Source: Flavimaricola marinus
GTDB taxonomy: Bacteria; Pseudomonadota; Alphaproteobacteria; Rhodobacterales; Rhodobacteraceae
Assembly: GCF_900184895.1 (NCBI RefSeq)
Contig: NZ_FXZK01000002.1
Span: 1 to 64,000, forward strand
DNA length: 64,000 bases
Reading direction: 5' to 3'
Position 1 is the first letter of the stretch; each line of letters starts with the position of its first letter. A program made the position numbers and the translations under genes. The notes beneath the pieces are model-generated. The model worked only from the letters and a program-made list of their open reading frames with translations, was not told the origin of the DNA and did no database searches. Shown in pieces: positions 36,723 through 45,600 of the stretch.

Positions 36723-37526
36723 TCAATGCAATATGTCGCGCCAGACCTTGAGAACGTCAGTCAAGCCGCACGATGGAAACGATATGAACAGGAGGTCTTC
36801 GCCCAAACTTGCTGACAGAATCGTCTCAGTTCCATCGCCGCCGGCAAAAAGAACTAGGCAATCATCGTCAATTTTCGAACTTGGATCGACTTGCGGTAAT
36901 GACGCCCTGTCGTCGAGCTCCTTTAGCGCGAGAACTTGAAGCCTTGAGATCAATGACGGATCGCCATCCGAGCCCCGGACATCCTTGCCACGAAACCACA
37001 GCCAAGAGACATCGTCGGTCTTTAGCCTATCAAGTATCACACTGATCTTGGGGCGGTCATATTCGGCGGATGAACCCTCGTTCTGATTCGCTCGGTCCTG
37101 AAAAACGTCTGCTGCAGCTATGCCCAACACGGCCTGAGACATGTCAGGTACATCTAGACTGCTGGTAACCAGTAACCGTCTCGCCCCATGAAGCAGCGCC
37201 GCGACCAGCCTTCCCACTTGCTCGATTTGACCCTCATTCCGCTCCGATAGTTCGCAATGAATGGCGCCCTTGTCAAAGTCATTGCCCACCGTGGCGTCTA
37301 GTATGGTGACCATCCGCCCCGACCGAACATGCAGCGAAAGCAGGCCATTTCGTTCATTCTCGAAGCAAAGAACGCGCGGCAACTGCGTGTCTTCGATCGC
37401 CTGCCGCATCGCCGCGGCGATATCGGTACAGTTGTCGTTTGCCAGAACGCGTGCTTGTCCGATACTGGACTCTGCAGGTTCAGAAAGCCGGCGGATCTGT
37501 TTTCGGAGAGTTTGAAGATCAGACAT
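36723..37526 (-). CDS. Unknown protein, last gene of the kinase-dynamin operon
   Basis: This 267-residue soluble protein matches no domain I know. The N-terminal 25 residues are helical and charged. A central region (LLSLHVRSGRMVTILDATVG, then ARRLLVTSSLDVPDMSQAVL) looks like an alpha/beta fold. The end (CLVLFAGGDGTETILSASLG) loosely recalls the beta-hairpin pattern of the Roadblock-like protein before it. The ATG at 37526 overlaps that gene by 8 bp, so the two are translationally coupled and probably form a complex. Confidence 0.75.
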   Translation of the reverse strand: MSDLQTLRKQIRRLSEPAESSIGQARVLANDNCTDIAAAMRQAIEDTQLPRVLCFENERNGLLSLHVRSGRMVTILDATVGNDFDKGAIHCELSERNEGQIEQVGRLVAALLHGARRLLVTSSLDVPDMSQAVLGIAAADVFQDRANQNEGSSAEYDRPKISVILDRLKTDDVSWLWFRGKDVRGSDGDPSLISRLQVLALKELDDRASLPQVDPSSKIDDDCLVLFAGGDGTETILSASLGEDLLFISFPSCGLTDVLKVWRDILH

Positions 37527-37899
37527 CTTGGGCAATTCGACTTAGGATCTTTATCGAGCTCTCAAGAAAGTGTTCAACGTCAAGTCCCGGCTCAGCGATG
37601 CAGAAGATAGCGTCATCTGCGACCATAGGGGATCTGACGACGAGAGTAAGTTCGCCGCCGCGGAGGACGACGGCAGTTCCGATGAAGTCGGTCGACGACA
37701 TCGCATTGCAAGCGAGGGCTGCGGGCTCACCATTCATAATTTCGAACGCGTAGTTGCTCAGATCATCCCATTGTTCTTGTGGCACGGTGGCCGTCGCGCT
37801 CTTGGCCAGGATCATCCCCGCCTCGAAATCGGCATATGCCACTGCATGGCAGTCCGGAAAGGCTCGCCGAAGCTGATCTAGTTGCGTCGCGATCTGCAT
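37519..37899 (-). CDS. Small Roadblock/LC7-like protein (tentative)
   Basis: This 126-residue protein has an alpha-beta-beta-alpha-beta-beta-beta-alpha-like order: helix (MQIATQLDQLRRAFPDCHAV), strands, helix (WDDLSNYAFEIMNG), strands (FIGTAVVLRGGELTLVVRS, then AIFCIAEP) and a C-terminal helix (LDVEHFLESSIKILSRI). That order and length fit Roadblock/LC7 proteins, which in bacteria regulate small GTPases (MglB with MglA). Assignment is by pattern, not by a signature motif. It lies 98 bp downstream of a GTPase gene in the same operon, which supports the idea. Confidence 0.55.
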   Translation of the reverse strand: MQIATQLDQLRRAFPDCHAVAYADFEAGMILAKSATATVPQEQWDDLSNYAFEIMNGEPAALACNAMSSTDFIGTAVVLRGGELTLVVRSPMVADDAIFCIAEPGLDVEHFLESSIKILSRIAQDV

Positions 37900-37997
37900 A
37901 AAGTCGACTTAGTCCCGCGAAATTGCTTGGAGCGCATATTGGCTCAAAGGACAGTAGCGCAATGATCCTTGGATTCGGTTAAGCGCCGACGATAGGG

Positions 37998-38876
37998 CTA
38001 TGCCATAGTAGGTGGTGGCCTTTGCGTCCGAGGGCTTGAGCCAGCTATCCGTCGAGGAGAAACCTTTTGGATTGCCACTTCTTGGGCTGATATCCTATTG
38101 CCTTGCGAGTTCGCAGAGTGGCTCATTGGCCCTTCAAATCCAGGAATGCGCAAATCGCCGGCTTTCTCTGAGCTTGGCGCGGAGCCACTGATCTCGGCAT
38201 TGAGCTGCTCGATGAGGGATACCAATTCACGAACAAATGTTTCGGCACCGCTCTCTGCCCATCTGGCGTAGTTCTCCTGTTCTTGTGTGGCGATTAGCAA
38301 TGAGATTGGCAGACAGGCGCGAAACAAGCCGTCGGTCTCTTTTTCGACCCGCCTCAAGACCCTGTTTCGGTCCGTTTCACTTCGCAGCTTGTCGGCCCGT
38401 GTGAGGAGCAGCAGGCTGCGCGGATATAGGGTATCTGGTAATTCCGCCCACACCGCAGCCTCACTTTGGCGCCATGCTTGTGTAGCATGACTACACCACA
38501 GAACGCCGTCGGCCTGGTCAATCATGCTTTCCCAGACATCTGACGAAATGTTCGGATCTGAAATGCCGGGCATATCCAGAAGATCGCAGTGACGCAGGAG
38601 GTCTTCTGTGCTGTAAATCTGGATGTAGGCGACACGGTCAATATCCAGACTCGCCAAATCATGTAGATCAACCGGACAATGCGCACCGTCGTGATCGACG
38701 CAAAAAGGCTCCTCTCTGCCGTATGATATACGAACCGGAGGCAATTGCGTGGCGACGATTTGAACAGGCAAGGGGTCTTGTCCTATCAAGAGGTTCGCCA
38801 AGGTGCTCTTGCCTGCGCTGAATTCACCCATCAGGGCGATACAAGGTTTCCGACCGATGGCTGGGTTCGATGTCAT
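37998..38876 (-). CDS. GTPase of the dynamin/Era-like group
   Basis: This 292-residue protein has clear G motifs: Walker A GEFSAGKST (17-25), G3 DMPG (101-104) and G4 TRAD (159-162). GEFSAGKSTL is characteristic of bacterial dynamin-like and related large GTPases. The last 60 residues are Ser/Pro/Arg-rich and probably disordered, and may serve as a phosphorylation target of the operon's kinase (inference). It lacks the long helical stalk of true dynamins. Its start overlaps the end of the 689-residue dynamin-like gene by 4 bp (ATGA), so the two may work as a pair. Confidence 0.88.
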   Translation of the reverse strand: MTSNPAIGRKPCIALMGEFSAGKSTLANLLIGQDPLPVQIVATQLPPVRISYGREEPFCVDHDGAHCPVDLHDLASLDIDRVAYIQIYSTEDLLRHCDLLDMPGISDPNISSDVWESMIDQADGVLWCSHATQAWRQSEAAVWAELPDTLYPRSLLLLTRADKLRSETDRNRVLRRVEKETDGLFRACLPISLLIATQEQENYARWAESGAETFVRELVSLIEQLNAEISGSAPSSEKAGDLRIPGFEGPMSHSANSQGNRISAQEVAIQKVSPRRIAGSSPRTQRPPPTMA

Positions 38877-40942
38877 GCAACATACCTTTCCAATGTCTGA
38901 AATGCCTCGCTGAGAGCCCGATCCCGTTCCTGGAGAGCTTCGATGCCAATAAATCGGCTAACGTCGTCTGCCGAAACGGCTCGCGACTTCGTCAGGCCAG
39001 CAAGATTGGCGGTTTGCTCGTCAAGGAAATCCTCAAACAGTTCGAAGACATCCATTTTCAGCGCTGCGGCTTGATCATCGACAAGATCGGTAACGAGACT
39101 GCCCGTTTCAGCCCGGATCAAGTCGTAGAAGTTGCGCGCTTGTGCTTCATAGCTCTGACGACGTGTCCACCAGGATTTCCACCAACTGCCATGTAGATCG
39201 AGGGCGATAGTCTGTCCCAGCGTGACAGGGGGGGCAATTCGCGGGGGGATGGGCGTGCTAGGGGAAAAGAATTCGTGGGGTAGGTTTAGGGCGCGGTGAA
39301 ACACGTCCGCCAAATCCTCAACGGCCTCCGCCGCGGATCTCTTGAAAGCGGCTTGGCAACGTCCGCCAAAAACCTTGTAGGCGGATGCCAAAAGGACCCG
39401 CAGCCCGGACGGATCATACGTCCAGACGCTCTTTTCACCATATATCTCAAGGTGCTTCGCCAAGGCATCTGTCGCGCGCGAGAGAAAACTATTGTGCGAT
39501 TGCTCGACACGTTGCCGCAGCGAGATGATCAAATCATCGAGTGCCGAAGACAATTGCTTGGAATGGCGTTTACGCAATGTCTCGAGGTCTTCGAGGATCT
39601 GTTCGTGCGGCATGTGCAGGCTGGTGGAGTCGATATTGGTTCGTGCCGACAAGTTGTCAGCAACCTTGACGCCATTGATAAGGTTTCGGGTCGAAATGGT
39701 CGTCTGTCGAACGGTTTCATTCATCTCGCCGGCGATCATACGCTCCGACAACGCTTGAATGAGTGCCGGAAGGCCCGATAGCTCCCACAAAAGCTGGTGT
39801 GGATCGTCGGTCGGCGCGTCGACGATCCGTGCAACCTCGGCCCAATCCAGCAAAGCGTCTCGGCTTGCGTCCGGCATTGCCAACAAGCTGCCCTGTATCG
39901 CCGATTGTGCCCAAAGTGCACTGCCGAAGATGATCTTCGCGTCTATGGGGCCGTTGTGGGCCCGAAGGGTCTTGAGTATGCTTTCCTCAATCTGACGAAC
40001 TTGTATTTGTGGCGACGAGAGTTCGTCGATCCGGTTGACGAAGATCACGACTTCGCGCGACTTCACATTGGAAATCAGCCTGATCAGAGCAAGGTCGGTT
40101 GAAGACAACGCTTGATGAGCGGATAGCACCACAACACAAAGTCGACTGTCGCGGATGGCCTTTATCGTGATCTGTTCACGAATCATGAATGTGTCGTTGA
40201 CACCGGGCGTGTCACGGACACAAAGATTGATCGGATAGCCGCGCTGCTGCATCCGCAGATCGGCAGATTTGGTGATGTCGGCGAAGCGCCCACGCGTCCT
40301 TGATGTCTTCGCATCCTCACCGTCGAAATCATCTCCGAGACAAACGTATCGCTCAATAAGTTCGTGATCGAAGTAGCCATAGCTATGTTGGGTGCCAAGC
40401 AAAGCCTCAAATTTGCGACCAAGCCGTGCCTTGGATTTCGTACGCATCATCTCGACCTGCGCCCTAATCTTGGATAGCTCTTCATCTGCACCTGCACGAT
40501 CTGCGAGCTCGCCGATCCGGCCGCCGCCAGACACCAGCTTGTCCCACTCGTCCAGGTCAAAGAACCGAAAGACCGCGCTTGTTGCAGGGCTGGGTTCCTT
40601 CGGGCTGAGATGCAGGGACGTGACGACCGAAGTCCAAGGATTGACATCGGCGGGAAGCAAATCGGGCTGACCAATGAGTGCATTGACCAATGTTGTCTTG
40701 CCTGACTTGATCTGACCGATCATGGTCACGCTTGGTTCTATGCGCTCCAGTTGAAGCGCATAGCGCGCGGCTGTCCTTTTCGTCTGCGCTTCACCAATGT
40801 CGATCAAAAGGCGAAGAGCCTCGTGCAGCGGTTCAAGCCTCTCGATATAGCCGCGAAGTAGACCGCTTGAAGCGTGCAGAAATGCCTCCGAGCGCCCGAA
40901 TGCCTCGCTTTCTTTGTGCATCGGATGTTTAACGACGTTCAT
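38873..40942 (-). CDS. Dynamin-like GTPase
   Basis: This 689-residue protein has an N-terminal helix bundle segment and then a GTPase domain with Walker A GQIKSGKTT (76-84), G3 DTPG (244-247) and G4 NRID (303-306). A long helical region (about 400-690) follows, as in dynamins. Around residues 585-592 the Trp-rich LHGSWWKSWWTRRQSY is a good candidate for a membrane-inserting paddle. Bacterial dynamin-like proteins bind and remodel membranes in GTP-dependent fashion. This one is the core of the eight-gene operon with kinase, FHA and phosphatase genes. A 101-bp gap separates it from the upstream gene. Confidence 0.92.
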   Translation of the reverse strand: MNVVKHPMHKESEAFGRSEAFLHASSGLLRGYIERLEPLHEALRLLIDIGEAQTKRTAARYALQLERIEPSVTMIGQIKSGKTTLVNALIGQPDLLPADVNPWTSVVTSLHLSPKEPSPATSAVFRFFDLDEWDKLVSGGGRIGELADRAGADEELSKIRAQVEMMRTKSKARLGRKFEALLGTQHSYGYFDHELIERYVCLGDDFDGEDAKTSRTRGRFADITKSADLRMQQRGYPINLCVRDTPGVNDTFMIREQITIKAIRDSRLCVVVLSAHQALSSTDLALIRLISNVKSREVVIFVNRIDELSSPQIQVRQIEESILKTLRAHNGPIDAKIIFGSALWAQSAIQGSLLAMPDASRDALLDWAEVARIVDAPTDDPHQLLWELSGLPALIQALSERMIAGEMNETVRQTTISTRNLINGVKVADNLSARTNIDSTSLHMPHEQILEDLETLRKRHSKQLSSALDDLIISLRQRVEQSHNSFLSRATDALAKHLEIYGEKSVWTYDPSGLRVLLASAYKVFGGRCQAAFKRSAAEAVEDLADVFHRALNLPHEFFSPSTPIPPRIAPPVTLGQTIALDLHGSWWKSWWTRRQSYEAQARNFYDLIRAETGSLVTDLVDDQAAALKMDVFELFEDFLDEQTANLAGLTKSRAVSADDVSRFIGIEALQERDRALSEAFQTLERYVA

Positions 40943-41043
40943 ACGACGGACCTCTTCGAGTTGAGCAACTGCGCGCGCGGATCGGTAGGTTCAACTTCTC
41001 GGCATGCATGAATTTCGTTGAGATTCGATGTATGTGCACATGT

Positions 41044-41985
41044 TTATGCGGCAACGCGAACGCTGAGATCATTGCGCAGCTGCAATAAAACCGTCACCGC
41101 GTCGGTCGCGGCGTTCATGTCGTTCTCTAGTGACATGAGCGTGATGTGATCCACGGCGGCATACGCCGCGTCGCAAATTGCGTCGTGGTCAGGATGTTCC
41201 GAGGAAGCTGTTGAAATCACGTCCGCAAGGTCTTCAGAAGCGCGAGAACACAGTTTCAAGACGTCGTCAATGATGCTGTCCGAATTGTGCTCGGATAGGC
41301 GCAAAAGCTCAGACGCGTGCTCATCAAGATGTTGCAATGCGGTCTCGAACGCGAGCTTGTCAGAGCGCGATACACCGGATTCCATGGTCGGTTGAGTCGT
41401 TGGGGTGGGCTCGAGCTTCGCCGTCCCTCTCTGGTCTGCTTGTTTCTGGGCGTTCTTGTGGAGAAATAATTGGGCACTGTCCGACGCAGCTTGCAAACCA
41501 CTCCTCGTGAGCTGAGCAATATCCCGCATCAAGTCATTAATCGGGCCGGACATTCTGTCGTCTGACACGACATGAAAACCAAGAAATTCCTCTGCGCTAA
41601 TGTCACTAAGCGCTGCTAATCTCTCTGGGCTAGGCGCAGAGGCAACCAGAAAGCTGTGGTCCTTCAAGGAAATTGGTGCGGACTCCCATTCCCGAAGTTC
41701 GCTCTCCTCAAACGATCGCGTACACCACAGCGCGATGTCAGCTACTGACATATCGTCGCCAATTCTTACCTTCGCGAGATCAAGCCCAAACTTGCAAATA
41801 GAATCGAAGTTGGAGGTGATAGCAGATGCCGTGCGTCGATCTGGACCCAGAATCGCAATATATACCGGACTAGTCAGCCGTTGCAGCAGCCGCTCGCCCG
41901 CGTTCCGATCACGAGCAGATAGACCTTGGACTTTCAGCAGCGTAGAAAGTTCGCTGATCGTCTGGTCAGAATGCTCATTAGCCAT
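41044..41985 (-). CDS. Probable pseudo-GTPase related to the operon's small GTPase
   Basis: This is a 313-residue protein. Residues 38-60 (SPVYIAILGPDRRTASAITSNF) sit where a P-loop would be, but the GKS/T is missing. ADIALWCTRSFEESELREW (82-100) matches ADGVLWCSHATQAWRQSEAAVW (122-143) of the 292-residue GTPase, and both are followed by a hydrophobic strand (HSFLVASA; RSLLLLTRAD). I conclude that it is a paralogue that has lost nucleotide binding. The second half is Gln/Thr/Pro linker and helical. The ATG at 41985 has GGAGGAAG upstream and overlaps the PP2C gene by 8 bp. Confidence 0.75.
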   Translation of the reverse strand: MANEHSDQTISELSTLLKVQGLSARDRNAGERLLQRLTSPVYIAILGPDRRTASAITSNFDSICKFGLDLAKVRIGDDMSVADIALWCTRSFEESELREWESAPISLKDHSFLVASAPSPERLAALSDISAEEFLGFHVVSDDRMSGPINDLMRDIAQLTRSGLQAASDSAQLFLHKNAQKQADQRGTAKLEPTPTTQPTMESGVSRSDKLAFETALQHLDEHASELLRLSEHNSDSIIDDVLKLCSRASEDLADVISTASSEHPDHDAICDAAYAAVDHITLMSLENDMNAATDAVTVLLQLRNDLSVRVAA

Positions 41986-42931
41986 TGCTTGAGCTTCCTC
42001 CAATCAATTTGGTGCGTTTCAGGGCATTCCGTGCAAGGTCCAGAACAGTATCGCGATGGCCGAATGGCCAACTGACATCCCGCGCGGACCGAATGCCGTT
42101 GCGCCTCTGGAAATGAAGCGACTGGCGGGCATCCTCCGAAGCACGGGCCTGGACGAGTGAGATTGAGACGTTATCCAGATCCGGATCGTTCAGACTTTCG
42201 AGTTTTGACATCAGGGCTTCCACAATGGCGGCACTGGATGCCATAGGCCGATCCACCAATACCTGCGTGATTTCCTCCTTCGAGAGGTATTGCAGACCGT
42301 CGCTCGCGACGATGATCGTATCCCCGGCCTTGAGGCGGAAGGGAAGGGTGGGGCAGTCGATATGAGCGACTTCGTCTTGCCCGGCCAATACCGAGGTAAG
42401 AACATTGCGCTCCGGATGTTTGGCGCCTTCTTCAATCGTGAGGACGCCCGATTGCACCAGTAGATCGATATGTGGACCAAGTGAGTGATCCTCATTGATC
42501 TGCTGCAATATATTGTTTCTGAACAAATAGAGGGGGGAATCTCCTACAGAGATCCAGTGCAGTTGGTCCCGAACTACGACGCAGGCGACGAGTGTCGAAC
42601 CCATCCCAATTGTTTCGGGGTGCGCCGATGTATGTTGGTTGAGACGGCTATTCGCACAACCGACCATGCTCTGAAGGATATGCGGTATCCCCGTTGGGTC
42701 CTCCGCGATCTTCGTGCGCTGAAACGTCATCTCGCGAAAGACTTCGGTAACCACGATTTTGCTGGCCACGTCTCCCGCGGCATGCCCCCCCATCCCATCA
42801 GCCAGGATCGCAAAGCAAATATCGGCGCCATTCGAGAAATCCCCGATGACCGCATCCTGCTGATATTCCCGCCCTCCCTGGCCGATTGCCGAGGCATGAT
42901 CGAATTTCAGGGTGATCTTTGCATCATGCAT
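41978..42931 (-). CDS. PP2C-type Ser/Thr protein phosphatase
   Basis: This 317-residue protein has PP2C motifs: GREYQQDAVIGDF near 20, the metal-binding DGMGGHAAGD (45-54), GMGSTLVACVV, SVGDSPLYLF near 140, ASDGLQYLS near 220 and the final Asp in DLDNVSISLV. It should reverse phosphorylation by the kinase encoded at the head of the operon, as PppA does for PpkA in type VI secretion. The C-terminal tail (from about 262) is basic and unrelated to the catalytic domain. The ATG at 42931 overlaps the FHA gene by 8 bp. Confidence 0.93.
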   Translation of the reverse strand: MHDAKITLKFDHASAIGQGGREYQQDAVIGDFSNGADICFAILADGMGGHAAGDVASKIVVTEVFREMTFQRTKIAEDPTGIPHILQSMVGCANSRLNQHTSAHPETIGMGSTLVACVVVRDQLHWISVGDSPLYLFRNNILQQINEDHSLGPHIDLLVQSGVLTIEEGAKHPERNVLTSVLAGQDEVAHIDCPTLPFRLKAGDTIIVASDGLQYLSKEEITQVLVDRPMASSAAIVEALMSKLESLNDPDLDNVSISLVQARASEDARQSLHFQRRNGIRSARDVSWPFGHRDTVLDLARNALKRTKLIGGSSSNG

Positions 42932-43748
42932 CACTCGAGCTGCCCCACTGAAATCCCTCTCCGCACAAAGCCACAAAACGGAGCGTCGTTTGTCCGATCC
43001 GAAGGCAGTCGCCGTGAAACATCTCCTCGGTGCTCAGCACCGGACGACCGTTGAGTTTTATGATGTTGGATTTGCCGCCATGGCCGATATAGAACTTGTT
43101 GTCCTCGGCATCATAAGCCAGCGCCGCGTGATTTTTCCGTGAGATCGTTTGATCGCCGAAATCCAACCGAATGGTTTGATCTTCGCCGCGACCGATCATG
43201 GCAACACCGTTGAATACTGGGAAGTGCCGTCCCACACCGGGGCCGTCAGTAATTGCGATCCAACCCGTCGGCTTGAGGCCACCATCGGAATTCGCGCTTT
43301 GTTCGGCCTTTTCAATCGGGTCGGATGACAGCTCGTTGCCGGAGTCGAAGCCAAGCAGTCGTGTCCGTGCCCGACCTGATCGTTTCGGGGGCACCGTCAT
43401 TGGCATTGGCTCAACGTTCGGACCATCTGGATCTGAGGGCTCAGGAGCTGGCAATGCGATATTCGGTTTCGTTCGCCGCAGCATCTGCTCATGAATTTCC
43501 GCTGCTCTGGCCGCGAGGTCCTCGTCGGCCGCGGCATGCGGCTCTTCGCCGCCTAATTCCATAACGGCGCCGGTCGGGCGTCGTTGCACCAATTCCTGCA
43601 TTGGAGACTTGCCGTGTGTTTTGAATTCAGGCGGGGACTTCGGGGGAGCGGGCGGCAAATCGTGATCTACCTTCAACGGTTGAGACGTGCGAAGCTCCTT
43701 ACCTTGTTCTTCCAAGTGGTTACTAAAGACACGACGAAACATGGTCAT
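42924..43748 (-). CDS. FHA-domain protein
   Basis: This 274-residue protein has a long, low-complexity Pro/Glu/Lys-rich N-terminal region (about 1-180) and a C-terminal forkhead-associated domain (about 185-265). The phosphothreonine-binding core is visible: MIGRGEDQTIRLDFGDQTIS and then RKNHAALAYD, with GHGGKSNIIKLNGRPV after it. FHA domains read phosphothreonines made by Ser/Thr kinases, here presumably the product of the upstream gene. The N-terminal region has several Thr residues that could themselves be phosphorylated. It lies 27 bp downstream of the kinase gene. Confidence 0.92.
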   Translation of the reverse strand: MTMFRRVFSNHLEEQGKELRTSQPLKVDHDLPPAPPKSPPEFKTHGKSPMQELVQRRPTGAVMELGGEEPHAAADEDLAARAAEIHEQMLRRTKPNIALPAPEPSDPDGPNVEPMPMTVPPKRSGRARTRLLGFDSGNELSSDPIEKAEQSANSDGGLKPTGWIAITDGPGVGRHFPVFNGVAMIGRGEDQTIRLDFGDQTISRKNHAALAYDAEDNKFYIGHGGKSNIIKLNGRPVLSTEEMFHGDCLRIGQTTLRFVALCGEGFQWGSSSDA

Positions 43749-43775
43749 GAGGCGTTCCTTCCGAGGACCTTGCGG

Positions 43776-45173
43776 CTAAAGTTGAATTGTCAGTCGATCG
43801 ACTGTCCGATCCGTCCAATCGCGACCGCGATCAATAAACTCGCCGATGTCCGGCGACGCGATCAGGTCAAAGTTAGACGGCGGGTTTTCGAGTATGGCGA
43901 AGACCACTGCGCAGATCATCACGAGCACGCTGCTACGCCGGACAAGTCGTTGTGCGCGCCGCTTCCTTTGGCGAATTGCGTCTCGCTTTTTCAGGCGATC
44001 AAGCCACAAAACTGGCTCGATTGAGGTCGCCGGCGGGGCAGCTGTGACGGCCACATCAACCGGTGGCAGGTATTCTAGGACCTTACTGACCGGTTGCGGT
44101 TTCTCGATAGGTTCGACCAGCGTGTCATCGTGAATGGTTTCACGATCCCTCTCGAGGCCTTGTTCGACCTCGCCAACGAGATTGGCAACCACTTGCACGA
44201 GGCTGGCGTCAATCGAGGCTTTCCGATTACGGCCGACTGAGGACACGTTGTTGTCAATCAACTCCAGCCACTCTGTCGCGGATTGCAGCCGATCTTGCGG
44301 AAAGACATTCATGGTTTTGTCAATGGCGCGCAGAAATGCCCTGGTGTACCCCTCGATTCTTCCTTCCAAAGGGATATAGGGATCTGGGCGTTTCGACGCC
44401 AAAGCGGCAAGCCGGTTTTGGCTATTTGGGGGAGGTTCACCTGAAATCAAATGGAAGAAGGTCGCAGCGAGAGAATATAGATCACTCCATGGTCCTTGCT
44501 TGCTGCCGGAAATATAGAACTCCTGTGGAGAATATCCGTCTTTCACAACCAACATCGCCGAAATTGCGCGGCTTTTCTTGCTGGCATGTTCACGAGCAGC
44601 GCCGAAATCAATAAGAACCGGGTTTCCCCATTGATCCAGAAGAATATTGTCGGGCGAAATATCGCGGTGCAGCATATCGACGGCGTGAACGGTCGAAACG
44701 GCCGTCAGCAATTTGCGCAATATCGCCTCGACCACCTCTGGAGTAAGGCTGTCACGGCTTTCTTCGACAACGCAGAGCAAGTCTTTCCCTTCGATCAGGT
44801 CCAAGGCCATATAGGCCGTCTCGTTGTCTTCAAAGACCTGATGCACCCCTACGATGTTGGGATTGTTCAGCTTTGCGATGCTTCTGGCTTCTCGCACGAA
44901 CATTTGGACCAAAGACTGAAACTCGCTCACCCCCACACTTGACCGGGCAAGCACTGTCTTGGCTTTCCGACGACAGAGCGCTTCGGGATAGCATTCCTTG
45001 ATGACAACCTTGCGGTCGAGGCTGTCCCTGGCGTGGTAAGTGATGCCAAAACCACCGCTGCTCAGATACCGATCAATGACGTATTGGCCATTCAGCAACG
45101 CGGTTCCCGGCGGAAGTGCATCGCTACTATCGTCCTGCGATACTGTCGGCTTCCAGTCGTCTGCGGGATTCAT
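43776..45173 (-). CDS. Membrane-anchored Ser/Thr protein kinase
   Basis: This 465-residue kinase has a Gly-rich loop in YLSSGGFGITYHA (37-47), catalytic Lys59 (VVIKECYP), Glu95 (VREARS), HRD at 169-171 (HRDISPDNILLD), DFG at 189-191 and an activation segment ending SPQEFY. A linker of about 130 residues leads to a single membrane helix near 414-428 (VLVMICAVVFAIL), leaving only about 35 residues outside the membrane with no sensor domain. It heads the eight-gene operon and starts from a 427-bp gap shared with a divergent gene. All catalytic residues are present. Confidence 0.94.
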   Translation of the reverse strand: MNPADDWKPTVSQDDSSDALPPGTALLNGQYVIDRYLSSGGFGITYHARDSLDRKVVIKECYPEALCRRKAKTVLARSSVGVSEFQSLVQMFVREARSIAKLNNPNIVGVHQVFEDNETAYMALDLIEGKDLLCVVEESRDSLTPEVVEAILRKLLTAVSTVHAVDMLHRDISPDNILLDQWGNPVLIDFGAAREHASKKSRAISAMLVVKDGYSPQEFYISGSKQGPWSDLYSLAATFFHLISGEPPPNSQNRLAALASKRPDPYIPLEGRIEGYTRAFLRAIDKTMNVFPQDRLQSATEWLELIDNNVSSVGRNRKASIDASLVQVVANLVGEVEQGLERDRETIHDDTLVEPIEKPQPVSKVLEYLPPVDVAVTAAPPATSIEPVLWLDRLKKRDAIRQRKRRAQRLVRRSSVLVMICAVVFAILENPPSNFDLIASPDIGEFIDRGRDWTDRTVDRLTIQL

Positions 45174-45600
45174 TAGTCTGGCCTGACTTTTGCTGGTGCG
45201 GGTTACGTGATTTCTAGACCTTGCAGAAAGCTGCCAAACTGTGTTCGGAATGGGGCGATGAATCGCTGTGGTTTTGGATATTTCGCCAGCTTAGTTTCGA
45301 GTTTTAGACGACTGCTTTTAGATCAATATTTTTGAATTATTCGGATGCGCCAGGGGACAAGATTGACCTGATCACTATCATTTCTCATGAGCGAATTTGG
45401 TGAATGTACGTAAACCATAGTCTGCAAATCCCAATGGCTGACAAAAGCGGTTTCTGTTGCTGCATTTGATGCCGTCGGGCACGCCATGCTTTCCGCTCCG
45501 TCATGTGTCTGCAGGGGTCGAAACGCCATAGGGAACACCTAGCTCCGGTGGGAGTTACAACTCTGCTCTGTCTCTACGTACTGATCAAAAGGAAACAACC
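45174..45600. other. Divergent promoter region of the kinase operon and a quinone oxidoreductase
   Basis: This 427-bp stretch has no convincing gene; a 71-codon frame on the reverse strand lacks a ribosome-binding site and looks spurious. Promoters for both flanking genes must lie here, but I cannot point to clear -35/-10 boxes or operators. Confidence 0.5.

Noticed and set aside
36723-45173. Type VI secretion regulatory cluster
   Set aside because: Kinase, FHA and PP2C are present, but no sheath, baseplate, ClpV, Hcp, VgrG or TssM-type gene is seen; the partners are GTPases instead.
45323-45538. 71-codon reverse frame in the divergent promoter region
   Set aside because: No ribosome-binding site, no recognised product, and the composition is not protein-like.
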